Positions 26,221 through 34,902 of a stretch of DNA of 64,000 nt are shown piece after piece. The position numbers and the translations under genes were made by a program. The stretch is from contig OY776378.1 of NCBI GenBank assembly GCA_963675575.1, forward strand, positions 2,914,001-2,978,000, given 5' to 3'. The first letter of the stretch is position 1. Every line of letters begins with the position of its first letter. This DNA is from JAGLOK01 sp963675575 (GTDB taxonomy: Bacteria > Bacillota > Clostridia > Christensenellales > UMGS416). The notes under the pieces are model-generated. The model ran no database searches. It saw nothing but the letters and a program-made list of their open reading frames with translations, and was not told the origin of the DNA.

Positions 26221-27066
26221 TTAATTCAATGCCTTTTTAATAGAATCTTCGGTTATCAGCCATAACTTCTCTGCCAATTGAGCATCATAGCTCTTTTTTG
26301 AAGACTGAACTTGCTTGCATTTATAATAATATTTTCCACTGACACCTTCAACTTCATCGGACGTGGCTAAATACAACGTGGTTTCAGCTCCTTGTTCCGA
26401 GGTTAAAAAGAATAAGCTAAGAAAAGATAGCAACCCTTTCCCAAAACCCGTTTCTCTATCTACCCCCATAGAGGTTCCTACAGCGCCAGGATGGCAGCAA
26501 TTTACCGTTACCCCTGTGCCTGTCAACCGTTTTGATAGTGCATATGTAAATAAAATATTTGCCAATTTTGAACGGCTGTAAGCTTTAAATGTATGATATC
26601 CTTTTTTCATTGAAATATTATTTAAATCAATTTTTCCGAGTTTATGAGCGCCTGAAGAAACATTTACTATTCTGCTTGGCGAAGAATTTTTCATCATGCT
26701 TAATAATCCATTTGTCAGATAAGAATGCCCAATATGATTTACTCCGAATTGCATTTCAAACCCATCTTTTGTTTCCGCTCTCTTGGGAAGAATTACGCCC
26801 GCGTTGTTTATTAACAGATGCAATTGTTCATATTTGCTGCTAAATATATCAATAAATTGTTTTATTGATTCTAAGGAAGACAAGTCACATAAAATTAGTT
26901 CAACATTTTCTTGGCCGGTTTTTGCTTTAATATCTTCAAGAGCCTTTTGCCCCCGCGCTTGGCTTCGGCACGCCATAATAACCTGGTAATTCTGTAAGAT
27001 AAGTTCTGTGGTTATTGCTTTTCCCATACCTGAATTAGCTCCAGTTACAATAGCTATTCTTTCCAT
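26221..27066 (-). CDS. Short-chain dehydrogenase/reductase (retinol-dehydrogenase-like)
   Basis: 281 residues. NAD(P)-binding TGANSGMG (8-15), NNAG (about 90-93), catalytic Ser in NVSSGAH and the YxxxK pair in YSRSK are all present, so the enzyme is probably active. The sequence style (HPGAVGTSMGVD) is that of retinol-dehydrogenase/WW-oxidoreductase-like SDRs; natural substrate unknown. GGGAGG lies 7 bp before the ATG. It is the last ordinary gene before the accessory region. Confidence 0.92.
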   Translation of the reverse strand: MERIAIVTGANSGMGKAITTELILQNYQVIMACRSQARGQKALEDIKAKTGQENVELILCDLSSLESIKQFIDIFSSKYEQLHLLINNAGVILPKRAETKDGFEMQFGVNHIGHSYLTNGLLSMMKNSSPSRIVNVSSGAHKLGKIDLNNISMKKGYHTFKAYSRSKLANILFTYALSKRLTGTGVTVNCCHPGAVGTSMGVDRETGFGKGLLSFLSLFFLTSEQGAETTLYLATSDEVEGVSGKYYYKCKQVQSSKKSYDAQLAEKLWLITEDSIKKALN

Positions 27067-27224
27067 GGTGGAACCTCCCTTTGTATTAGGTGATTATTAT
27101 AACAGAAATCTTTAAATATAGTATAGACTTATAGGAGGATTATTTTTAATCTGCTTTTACTGTGCGGTTTTTTCCTGTTAATAGTTGTTTATAGCAAAAT
27201 ACTTCTGCACCCACACACAACTAA

Positions 27225-27258
27225 AAAGATAGCAAACTTTTTTGTGTATACTATCTTT
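27225..27258. repeat. Inverted repeat at the edge of the accessory region
   Basis: AAAGATAG (27225-27232) and CTATCTTT (27251-27258) are perfect complements with an A-flank and AT-rich loop. It lies between the SDR promoter region and the first Rhs fragment; it could be a terminator or an element end. Confidence 0.4.
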
Positions 27259-27307
27259 ATATCAATTAATATCAGAGGACTTACTAGTTAACGAAATATT
27301 GTATTAA

Positions 27308-28438
27308 TATATATGTCTAATCAAGCAGTTTACTGATGGTACAAACAATACTACAACCAAGTATTTGTACTCTGGAACAGAAGTGTTGATGACTGCAGAT
27401 AGTGCTGGGTTAAAGCTAACAGAAAATATCTTAACACCATCAGGTTCGATTGTAGCTTCTCAACGCTTTGATAATAACGGTAACGGAACCGGCTGGTATA
27501 GCTATAACTATGATATAAGACAATCTACCACAGCGATAGTAAACAGTGCTGGTGTACTGCAGAATAATTATCAATATGAAGCATTTGGTCAAACAACCGA
27601 ATCAGGAAGCTTACTTAACGAAGTAGAGTTTACTGGGGCTATATCGGATAATAATACTGGTCTTTACTATATGAATGCTAGGTATTATAATCCTAATACA
27701 GGACGCTTTATTAGTCAGGACAGTTATAAAGGTAGTGCTTATGAGCCTTGGACACAGAATCTGTACACCTACACAGGCAATAATCCTGTAAACTACACTG
27801 ATCCTACGGAACATTTTTTCGGTCCGCTTTTTTCAAGATTGATGGGAGGAGATACAGCAGGGGAAAAATGGGGAGCAGCCATAGGAGCGGTTGTAACTCT
27901 TGCGTTAGTGACCACTGTAATTATTGCTACTGGAGGTATAGCAATGGCACCTCTTTTAGCGATAGGAATTGGTGCAGGAACAGGTCTTGTTGCAGGAGTT
28001 GCTGGCGAAATTGTTGGTGAGGTTGCTGAGGCAGTAATTGATAATGATGAAATGGAGTGGAATAAAGATGAGATGTTTATCGCTGGTGGATTTGGTTTAG
28101 TTGGTGGAGCTTTTGGAGGTGGAGTGGCTGCTGCTGGTGCTAGTAGGCTGGCGCAAGTATTTGTGAATGCTTTAGTTGTTGATACTGTAACAGATTTATC
28201 AGTTAGTACTACACAATTGGTTGTAGAACAAGTAAAAACAAATTCGAACAATTTACCAGAATCCAATGATACAACCTCTACTTCAACAGCTACAATAGTT
28301 GCTTCATCAACAACTAAGATTACGACTACTCAAAGCACAACTACAACCTCAAGTAGTAGTTCGGTTAAGTATGGTGGAACATATAGGCTTGAAAGAATAT
28401 ATAAAGGATATAATAAACCTATAATGCTTGCACAATAA
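27308..28438 (+). pseudogene. Rhs-family toxin fragment (core end, membrane pre-toxin region, truncated tip)
   Basis: The frame opens at 27308 after a stop; a TTG at 27365 is the nearest start but has no ribosome site. The protein begins in the middle of an Rhs core (FTDGTNNTTTKYLYSGTE) and contains the core-ending signature GLYYMNARYYNPNTGRFIS then YTGNNPVNYTDPT, with Glu replacing the usual Gly. A hydrophobic Gly/Ala-rich pre-toxin region and a Ser/Thr-rich linker follow. The tip stops after YGGTYRLERIYKGYNKP, which resembles only the first residues of HNH-type Rhs toxins. Several thousand bases of N-terminal Rhs shell are missing. It is probably a non-functional orphan tip. Confidence 0.85.
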
Positions 28439-28448
28439 AAGGACATAC

Positions 28449-28475
28449 TCTCGGTTGTATTATCTTCAACCGAGA
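28449..28475 (+). terminator. Hairpin after the Rhs fragment
   Basis: TCTCGGTTG (28449-28457) pairs perfectly with CAACCGAGA (28467-28475). The tail is AT-rich but not a T-run, so termination is plausible, not certain. Confidence 0.6.
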
Positions 28476-28561
28476 ATATAATAATATATACTTATGAGTT
28501 AAGGAAAAAATGTTATAAATTTTATATTCATAAGTGCAATATTAACAGTGGGAGGCTTGTT

Positions 28562-28639
28562 TTGATTAAAAAAAAATTCCTGTTTATTTATAGTTTAATA
28601 GTTGTTAACTTTATACTTCTATTGATATATAATTTTTAG
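28562..28639 (+). CDS. 25-residue hydrophobic peptide (candidate)
   Basis: TTG start with GGAGG 6 bp upstream. The product is MIKKK followed by about 20 hydrophobic residues ending LLIYNF: a single membrane helix with a basic head, the general look of small membrane peptides or type I toxins. It lies between the Rhs tip and the putative immunity gene, in a 330-bp stretch otherwise without genes. Only a good ribosome site and the clean helix support it. Confidence 0.35.
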   Translation: MIKKKFLFIYSLIVVNFILLLIYNF

Positions 28640-28769
28640 AGTAGTTTTACACGATAACTATAGTAGAGTGCGAAGGGTTATTATTGTTTTATTGTACTTT
28701 TTTTGTTAAACATAATAACTCCTAATAGAGATTTTAAACAGTAAAGAGAATAATTTTGGAGAAGAATAT

Positions 28770-29303
28770 ATGAAGTATTATCAATGCAAGAATCACAGAA
28801 AAGTAATATACCCAGTTTCCGCCGCTTATTTTATGACTACAGGATTTTTATCCATAACGTCATATTTTGGGATAATGGGTGAAAAATCGATATTTGCTGG
28901 AGTAGGTTTTACGGTATTGATGTTAATTGGTATTATTTTTTTTGTAAGTTATTCTAAAAAAATTTGTGGTAATTATAAAAGCACAATAGAATTTAATGAA
29001 GAATCAATAATTTATAATTCAAGAAACAATCATATTGAAATTAAATGGAGAGATATAGCTAAAGTTTACATAGATCCTCGTGAATTTGTAAGGTCATATA
29101 ATAGAATTATATATTTTATGACGATAAATACATCTATTTATAAACTAGAATCAAAGGTATCAGAAAGAATGATTTGGTCAGAGTACAATGATGAAATGTT
29201 GGAAGAGATAAAAAAGTATTGGCATGGAGATATTGTTAACGAAGACAAATATATGAAGTGGAGAAACAAAAATAGATTGAGAATAAACAGTCGCAAACTA
29301 TAA
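28770..29303 (+). CDS. Two-helix membrane protein with PH-like domain, possible Rhs immunity protein
   Basis: 177 residues: two membrane helices (about 11-31 and 38-60) and a cytoplasmic part with beta-strand pattern TIEFNEESIIYNS/IEIKWRDIAKVYID, typical of bacterial PH/YcxB-like domains. I do not recognise a named family. Its place directly after a toxin tip, the usual position for a cognate immunity gene, is the only functional clue. Its own terminator follows 10 bp after the stop. GGAG lies 10-11 bp before the ATG. Confidence 0.7.
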   Translation: MKYYQCKNHRKVIYPVSAAYFMTTGFLSITSYFGIMGEKSIFAGVGFTVLMLIGIIFFVSYSKKICGNYKSTIEFNEESIIYNSRNNHIEIKWRDIAKVYIDPREFVRSYNRIIYFMTINTSIYKLESKVSERMIWSEYNDEMLEEIKKYWHGDIVNEDKYMKWRNKNRLRINSRKL

Positions 29304-29312
29304 GATGTGGAT

Positions 29313-29346
29313 AAGTAAGCTATTAAATATCAATGATAGCTTACTT
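29313..29346 (+). terminator. Rho-independent terminator after the putative immunity gene
   Basis: AAGTAAGCTA (29313-29322) pairs perfectly with TAGCTTACTT (29337-29346), followed by a T-run. Confidence 0.88.
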
Positions 29347-29390
29347 TTTTGTTAACCTAATTTATGGATTAATCTTCAACGACAATAATT

Positions 29391-29517
29391 GTGTCAATAC
29401 CAGATGGCACAGATAGCTATACTTATCAATATGACGAGCTGTATCTGATGCTTGAAATCTAGAAGAATAGCAATATCGAGTTCGATTACACCTATGATGA
29501 ACTGGGCAGAAAGATAC
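29391..29517 (+). pseudogene. Second Rhs YD-repeat fragment
   Basis: In one frame the DNA reads DSYTYQYDELYLMLEI, a TAG stop (29460-29462), then FDYTYDELGRKI, two YD-repeat motifs of an Rhs core. Sequence similarity ends abruptly where the transposase begins (about 29515). It is a remnant of a larger Rhs gene. Confidence 0.75.
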
Positions 29518-30978
29518 TACAAGCTTTATGTATACGGATATATAAACGGAATTAGAAGCTCAAGAAAGCTTATGAAAGAAAGCCATCGCAATATAGAGTT
29601 ATTCTATCTTATCAATAAACTAAGACCGGACTTTAGAACAATATCAGATTTCAGAAAAGATAATAAAAAAGCAATAAAGAATGTATTTAAAAGTTTTGTA
29701 AAGATATGCATGAAACTTGACTTGTACGAAAGCAAACTACTGGCAATAGACGGCACAAAAATTCGAGCGGTAAATTCAAAAAGCAAAGCATATAACAAGA
29801 AAACACTGAACGAAAAACTAGCGAGAATAGATGAAAATATTGCAAAGTATCTCCGTCAAATGGATGAAGAGGATAGTCGCAAAAATGAAGACAAAGAATA
29901 CACTTCGGAGGAAATAAAGGGCTTCATAGAAGAGCTAAAGACAAGAAAAGAGAAATATCAGGATTATCTGAAAGAGCTCAATGAAACGGGAGAAACACAG
30001 AAATTAACAACAGACCCCGAAGCACGTGTCATGCATTCAAAAGACGGATATAAATGCGCATTCAACGTGCAGAGCGCAGTGGACGGTGGCAGCCATCTTA
30101 TCGCAGGATATGAAGTAACAAACGCTTGTACTGACCAGGGCTTGCTTAATCAAGTGTCGAAAGAGACTAAAGAAACACTTGAAAAGGACTCAATTGAAAT
30201 AACAGCGGATAAAGGTTATGACAGCAGAAAAGATATTTTAAATTGCATATTAAATGGAACAATTCCAAATGTAGCACTTAAATACGATAAAAAAGAAAGA
30301 ATATATAATCTGGAGTATGAGGAAGCTAAAATCAGCGAAGAGGAGAGAAAATCCACAAAATCCGAGGACATAGAAAAATGTATCAAAGCAGGAATACTGC
30401 CTGAATGCTTTGAAAATACAGCGGTCTCAATAGAAGTACAAAAGCAAAGCGAAAAAAGCTGTTTTATGCGGAATGAAGATGGTACAGTAACATGTCCGAT
30501 GGGACACATATTAAAAAAGACCAAAAGCAAAAAACACGGTGATATATATACCAATAAAGACGCATGCAGACAATGCCCAAACAGATGCACAAGTGGTAAA
30601 AACCATAAAGAAGTAAGCTTTGGACCCGACACTAAATATGTACCTGTCAAAATGTATGGTAATTACAAGCACAAGCTGCTAAAGATCCCAAAAGATATCA
30701 TCCAAAGAACACCGTATAACAGTTTCAATCGAAAAGACGAAATTCATAAGAAGGTAGTCTTAACAATAAAGCATGATAAGGAGAAATTAAAAGAGCGAAT
30801 GTGTTTGTCAGAGCATCCATTTGGGACGGTTAAGTGGCATCACGGAGCACATTATCTACTATGCAAAGGTAAAGAAAAAGCAACTGCTGAGCTTGGGTTT
30901 AGTTTCCTTGCTTACAATATAGTAAGAGCGATAAATATGGTGGGAACAAAGAGATTGATAGAGGTAATGAGGGAGTAA
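29515..30978 (+). pseudogene. IS1182-family transposase, N-terminus deleted
   Basis: The recognisable protein begins at KLYVYGYINGIRSSRKLM, which in complete IS1182 transposases lies some 60-70 residues from the start. The DDE core is present: D in AIDGTKIRAVNSK, D in ITADKGYD, E in LSEHPFGTVKWHHGAH, with the Cys-rich insertion (CPMGH, CRQCPNRC) typical of this family. The frame is open back to a TTG at 29452, but that stretch is Rhs sequence in another frame, so no genuine start remains. It is probably immobile unless complemented. Confidence 0.85.
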
Positions 30979-31016
30979 AACTCTTGATTCTTATTTTAAA
31001 TATATAGCAATAGAGT

Positions 31017-31063
31017 AAAAACAGCCAACAATCAGAAAGTTTGTCTGAAAACAGGCTGTTTTT
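31017..31063 (+). terminator. Hairpin after the transposase remnant
   Basis: AAAAACAGCC (31017-31026) pairs perfectly with GGCTGTTTTT (31054-31063), with an inner TCAGA/TCTGA pair. It may be the IS terminator. A second hairpin, CGTCTGA/TCAGACG (31072-31089), lies just beyond. Confidence 0.75.
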
Positions 31064-31215
31064 AAATTTTACGTCTGAGTTATCAGACGATGTGTGGCGG
31101 GGAGACGGTATTAACTGCGAAACTTTTGAATAGCATAAAAACAATGTTTTTCTCCTTAAAAGGGGACTTTTTTATTATCAAATAAGAAAATCCACTAAAA
31201 TATGGAGGAAAACAG

Positions 31216-32175
31216 ATGAATAATAATCAAGTAGTAATAAGTAAAGACGTTAAAATAGATAGACTACTGATATCAAAATTGAAACCATTTGATAAACAGC
31301 CATTTAAAAGCTATAGTTCTGAGAAATTACAGAGCTTAGCGGATAGCATTAATGAGCATGGTGTTATTGTTCCGATTTTAGTCCGTCCTATTAAGGATTC
31401 CAAATATGATTATGAAATTATTTCAGGGCACAATAGAGTTCAAGCGTCCATGCTTTCAGGAATAAATGAAATATCATGTTATATACGTGAACTTGATGAT
31501 AATACAGCGACAATTTTAATGATAGACTCAAACCTTCAGCAAAGAGAAACTATATTTCCATCAGAGAAAGCATTTGCATATAAATTAAAATTAGAAGCTA
31601 TAAAGGCTCAAGGAAAACGCAATGATTTAACTTTAGCCCAATTTGGGCCAAAGTTAAATAAATATCATGCTATTGAAGTAATAGCAGATGTTTCTGATGA
31701 TAGTAGAAATCAAATTAAAAGATATATTCGGTTAACAAATCTTATTCCACAATTGCTTGAAAAAGTTGATGAACGCAAACTATCGTTTATTCCTGCCGTT
31801 GAGTTATCTTACTTGAAAGAAAAAGAGCAGAAAGATTTATATAATATTCTTGTTCGTGAAGAGAAGTTTGGAGTACCACTTAAGCAGGCTGCACTACTTA
31901 AAGGTATTAGTCAAAACGGTAAACTATCTTATGATAAAATTGATAAAATCATATTACAACAAATAAAGGAAAATCCTAAAAGCTTCAAGATTTCATATAA
32001 GAAGGTTGATGATTATTTCGCACCCAAAACCACACCAAAAGAATTTGAGGATACAATAGTTAAAGCTTTAAATTTATGGTTTCAAAAGAATCCTAATAAA
32101 AGCAATAAGACAATCGATATAGATGTTTCAAGTAGATTAGAGCATAGTAACATTAGAACAACAATGGATTTATAA
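31216..32175 (+). CDS. parB: ParB/RepB/Spo0J-family partition protein
   Basis: 319 residues. The N-terminal ParB domain has LADSINEHGVIVPILVRP and EIISGHNRVQAS (the variant of the GxRRxxA CTP-binding motif), and a central HTH region (about 120-200) follows. The C-terminus is unusual, with ISYKKVDDYF and a basic tail. GGAGG precedes the ATG by 7 bp. No ParA ATPase gene is adjacent, so it may work as an orphan or as a DNA-binding regulator of the element. Confidence 0.9.
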   Translation: MNNNQVVISKDVKIDRLLISKLKPFDKQPFKSYSSEKLQSLADSINEHGVIVPILVRPIKDSKYDYEIISGHNRVQASMLSGINEISCYIRELDDNTATILMIDSNLQQRETIFPSEKAFAYKLKLEAIKAQGKRNDLTLAQFGPKLNKYHAIEVIADVSDDSRNQIKRYIRLTNLIPQLLEKVDERKLSFIPAVELSYLKEKEQKDLYNILVREEKFGVPLKQAALLKGISQNGKLSYDKIDKIILQQIKENPKSFKISYKKVDDYFAPKTTPKEFEDTIVKALNLWFQKNPNKSNKTIDIDVSSRLEHSNIRTTMDL

Positions 32176-32283
32176 ACTCATATATTACATTATGTTGAAG
32201 AAAAAGCTGTTTTTGAAATTGAAAATTACTTGATATATATAATTAGTACGTATGTGTAATAACTATATATTGTATATACCCCC

Positions 32284-32352
32284 TTGACGAAACACAATAT
32301 TTATGGTATATTTTAATATGCAAATAGTCTATAGCGAGAAGATTCTATAGAC
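32284..32352 (+). promoter_or_regulatory. Strong promoter and 5' hairpin of the E2-like locus
   Basis: -35 TTGACG (32284-32289), 17-bp spacer, -10 TATATT (32107 offset: 32307-32312). The transcript starts with a hairpin GTCTATAG/CTATAGAC (32327-32334 with 32345-32352). The rest of the gap 32176-32505 is an AT-rich leader of about 150 nt with no recognised riboswitch. Confidence 0.65.
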
Positions 32353-32505
32353 CGTTTAGATTATATTGGGTTTTGAGGTATCCGATTCGTCGTCTTTTTA
32401 TATACATGTATATTAATAACACCGTTATATTACCATAGCGGGTACACGATTGTAAAGAGGTCAGTAAAATCTTCAAACTTTATTCACAACTTATTAGGAT
32501 TAAAT

Positions 32506-32658
32506 ATGACAAAAGAAAATAATAACCATTCCAATAATGGAAACCATAATGGACAGAACAACGGGCAAAATGGCAATCATGGTGAAGGAAACAATGGAAA
32601 CCATAATGGCTGGCCAACGACTGGTGGGAAAACAGGTTCAATATCATTTGATAGTTGA
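32506..32658 (+). CDS. 50-residue Asn/Gly/His-rich ORF overlapping the E2-like gene
   Basis: The product starts MTKENNNHSNNGNHNGQ and stays rich in N, G and H until WPTTGGKTGSISFDS. A weak AGGA lies 7-8 bp before the ATG. It is read in a different frame from the E2-like gene and overlaps it for 122 bp or more. The biased composition only makes sense in this frame; the other frame gives an odd Met/Thr-rich string. If one base were removed in the GGGAAAACA run (about 32627-32635) it would continue into the E2-like protein. It is either a separate small protein or the true N-terminus of a frameshifted gene. Confidence 0.45.
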   Translation: MTKENNNHSNNGNHNGQNNGQNGNHGEGNNGNHNGWPTTGGKTGSISFDS

Positions 32659-33400
32659 AAAACCCACTAACATAGAAGAAATATTAAAAGGAGTGCCTAA
32701 TTTTAAAAGGCACTCCAATAAATTTCTGCAAACTATATATGGAGGGAACTGGTATACTTTTTCTATAAAGCCTCTACCGCCAAGAGGGGAGAGATTAAAG
32801 CTAATTTCCGATTTCTATAATCAGTCAATAGAGGATAAATGTATTGTATTTGAGAATGGTATTGTAGGACATTGTAAAAACTGTATGGAAGAAGCTCATA
32901 ATCTGCTACCTGAAATTCGAAATATTACAATGAAATTCGAAAGTATATCATATGATATTGCTATGTGGGATAATCCAGATGGGTACTTAGAAAATCAACC
33001 GATTTTCATTCCATTGAATCCAGAAATAAATAAATTTAAATATCCAAAGCATCCACATCTAAATGATATGAGAGTTGTTGTAAGAGATAAGAAAAGAATT
33101 TTCATACCGAATACAATATGTTATTTGCATGATATATCGAATTTGAGCAGAAATAGGAATACACGACTGTTTGAAGCTTTTAGTCAAATTCCGATATGGT
33201 TAATTAAACATCAAATTTGGGAGAAACTAAGAAAAAAAAGTGATTATAAGTATGATACTTACAAAGCATGGATTGGACAAGAACAATTCATACCGATAGA
33301 AAAAAATGCTAATGGCGAACCAAGCAAACAACATAATGAGAAACATGAAAGAGAACACTTTATAACAATGAAAAGTATTAAGCAAGCATTGCTAAGATAA
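32537..33400 (+). CDS. Candidate prokaryotic E2-like (ubiquitin-conjugating-fold) protein
   Basis: Up to 287 residues; the start is uncertain (ATG 32537 has no ribosome site, ATG 32594 has AAGGA close by, or the N-terminus lies in the other frame). No confident family match by eye. The C-terminal half recalls prokaryotic E2 proteins: a beta-rich part ending YPKHPHLND, a strand with a candidate catalytic cysteine in NTICYLHD, then a helix IPIWLIKHQIWEKL and AWIGQE, similar in order to the HPH...C...WL..Y.xW...W.G pattern of bacterial E2s. No E1 (ThiF), JAB peptidase or clear ubiquitin-like gene is adjacent. The N-terminal part also has CKNC. Treat the E2 call as a hypothesis. Confidence 0.4.
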   Translation: METIMDRTTGKMAIMVKETMETIMAGQRLVGKQVQYHLIVEKPTNIEEILKGVPNFKRHSNKFLQTIYGGNWYTFSIKPLPPRGERLKLISDFYNQSIEDKCIVFENGIVGHCKNCMEEAHNLLPEIRNITMKFESISYDIAMWDNPDGYLENQPIFIPLNPEINKFKYPKHPHLNDMRVVVRDKKRIFIPNTICYLHDISNLSRNRNTRLFEAFSQIPIWLIKHQIWEKLRKKSDYKYDTYKAWIGQEQFIPIEKNANGEPSKQHNEKHEREHFITMKSIKQALLR

Positions 33401-33507
33401 TTAATTGTTTAGGAAATAATTCTATCATCTCCTTTATGTTAGAAAACCAAGAATAAATTGAACATATAAAAATAAGAGAAAATAAAAAACCCCACTAATC
33501 AGAGGGC

Positions 33508-33550
33508 AATGAAAAACTACTTATTTTTAAAAATAAAGTGGTTTTTCATT
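33508..33550. terminator. Long imperfect palindrome after the E2-like gene
   Basis: AATGAAAAACTACTTATTTTT and its near-complement AAAAATAAAGTGGTTTTTCATT form a stem of about 20 bp. It lies about 110 bp after the E2-like stop; it can act as terminator in both directions or be a small inserted repeat. Confidence 0.55.
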
Positions 33551-33566
33551 ATATTTCCAATAAAAA

Positions 33567-34121
33567 ATGATAATTGAAGTACATATAAAAAATAACGAAA
33601 GATCTATATGTCATCAGCTATATTCTAGTTCCTCTATAGGTCTATTTGATAAGATTGTAAATACGGATCTATTAGTTCGCAGGATTAATATTGTTGCAAA
33701 TCATATTGCAGAAGAAAAGACAATAAAAGATTATGAAGACATCATTTTTTTACCGCATCATGTTTCAAAAAAACGCGCTAAAATGGCAATTAAAGACAGA
33801 GCTGCACAGTTCGCACAATTTGCCACAGTGGTAGGTCATAAAGTGGCAATCAAAGAAACTGCAAGATATATTGATAAAAGAAAAGAACTGTATGAGATGG
33901 AAAAAGCCATAATTGACGAGAAATTGAGGGAAATAAACTCATGGCTTCCTGAGGAAAATGAAGTTGAGATAGTGTATTTTAAACCGGATACTTCAAAAAT
34001 TGGTTGAAAATATGTATCGAAGATAGGATTTGTAAAGAAAATTGATTTATATAGCCTAGAGGTATTGTTCATGGATGGAGCAAAGAATGCAATTGAAGAG
34101 ATTTATAGTATTGAGTTTTAA
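33567..34121 (+). pseudogene. YolD-like gene with a Y-family polymerase tail remnant and an internal TGA
   Basis: Residues about 55-130 match the YolD-like small proteins that accompany Y-family polymerases (IIFLPHHVSKKRAKM, IKDRAAQFAQFA, IKETARYIDKR). The first 50 residues instead resemble the C-terminal end of a DinB/UmuC polymerase (SIGLFDKIVNTDLLVRRINI), as if a deletion joined the two. A TGA at 34005-34007 stops the frame, yet the same frame continues with KYVSKIGFVKKIDLY and DGAKNAIEEIYSIEF, the expected YolD C-terminus, to a TAA at 34121. No ribosome site is seen at the ATG. It is a doubly damaged gene. Confidence 0.75.
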
Positions 34122-34245
34122 TACTTTTACTAGAGAATCACTGATTAAAGCCACATAAACTTGCAGAATTGAAAGAATAATTTTGCAAGAATTACGAATA
34201 CCTATATGTTATAAAAGAAAAAGTGTTTAATTAATAAAAAACCTT

Positions 34246-34266
34246 AAACCGGCAATTTGCCGGTTT
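34246..34266 (+). terminator. Rho-independent terminator
   Basis: AAACCGGCA (34246-34254) pairs with TGCCGGTTT (34258-34266), followed by a long T-run. It closes the upstream unit before the surface-protein genes. Confidence 0.9.
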
Positions 34267-34293
34267 TTTTAATATCAAAAAACGGAGGGAAAG

Positions 34294-34845
34294 ATGATAA
34301 GACAATACAAAACTATCAAAAAAACAGATAAGAGAAGAAAGGTAATCATTATAATCTTGGCAATTATAGCGTTGCTTATAGCAGTATTTTTTATCTTGAA
34401 AGGCTGTACGGGATTAATGGACATAAACAATAATGAAGAAGAACCTATTTATCTTGAAGATGAGAGCAGATCTCGAGATGGTGAAGCTGAAGTCACCAGT
34501 CGTAATGAGATACTTAAAGAGCTTGAAAAACAGCAGCTTATAGTAACAGATAAACTGAGCTCCAATATATCATTCCCATCAGGGGAAATAGGAACTGTTG
34601 GTGAATGGATAGTAGAAAATCCCGAAGAGAACACCATTATCCAACAAGCAGAAGTTTATCTTAATAACGTACTGATCGCCGAATCAACACCGATATATCC
34701 AAATCAACATATTACAGCAATAGAGTTATTGCAGGAAGTAGAAACCGGTGAATATGAAGTTATAGCATATCTTAACTACTACGATGTTGAAACCAAAGAA
34801 TTTATAAGCAAGGCAGGATACAAGATACACCTTACAGTTAGCTAG
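34294..34845 (+). CDS. Membrane-anchored extracellular protein, unknown function
   Basis: 183 residues. Basic N-terminus (KKTDKRRK) and one hydrophobic helix (about 18-36) followed by LKGC, so the rest is outside the cell as a signal-anchor protein or, less likely, a lipoprotein (Lys at -2 is unusual). The exterior part has a charged linker (about 45-80) and a beta-rich domain (SNISFPSGEIGTVGEWIVEN and ITAIELLQEVETGEYEVIAYLNYYD). GGAGGG lies 5-6 bp before the ATG. It heads a set of exported proteins. No family recognised. Confidence 0.75.
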   Translation: MIRQYKTIKKTDKRRKVIIIILAIIALLIAVFFILKGCTGLMDINNNEEEPIYLEDESRSRDGEAEVTSRNEILKELEKQQLIVTDKLSSNISFPSGEIGTVGEWIVENPEENTIIQQAEVYLNNVLIAESTPIYPNQHITAIELLQEVETGEYEVIAYLNYYDVETKEFISKAGYKIHLTVS

Positions 34846-34902
34846 TCATCCGGTGCAAAAAACCGGTTAAAAATATTATACAAATATATTGGAGGAAATT
34901 TA

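Noticed and set aside
27793..28266. 157-residue minus-strand open frame over the Rhs tip
   Set aside because: Ala/Pro/Thr-rich string produced by reading the Gly/Ala-rich Rhs pre-toxin region backwards; no start signal.
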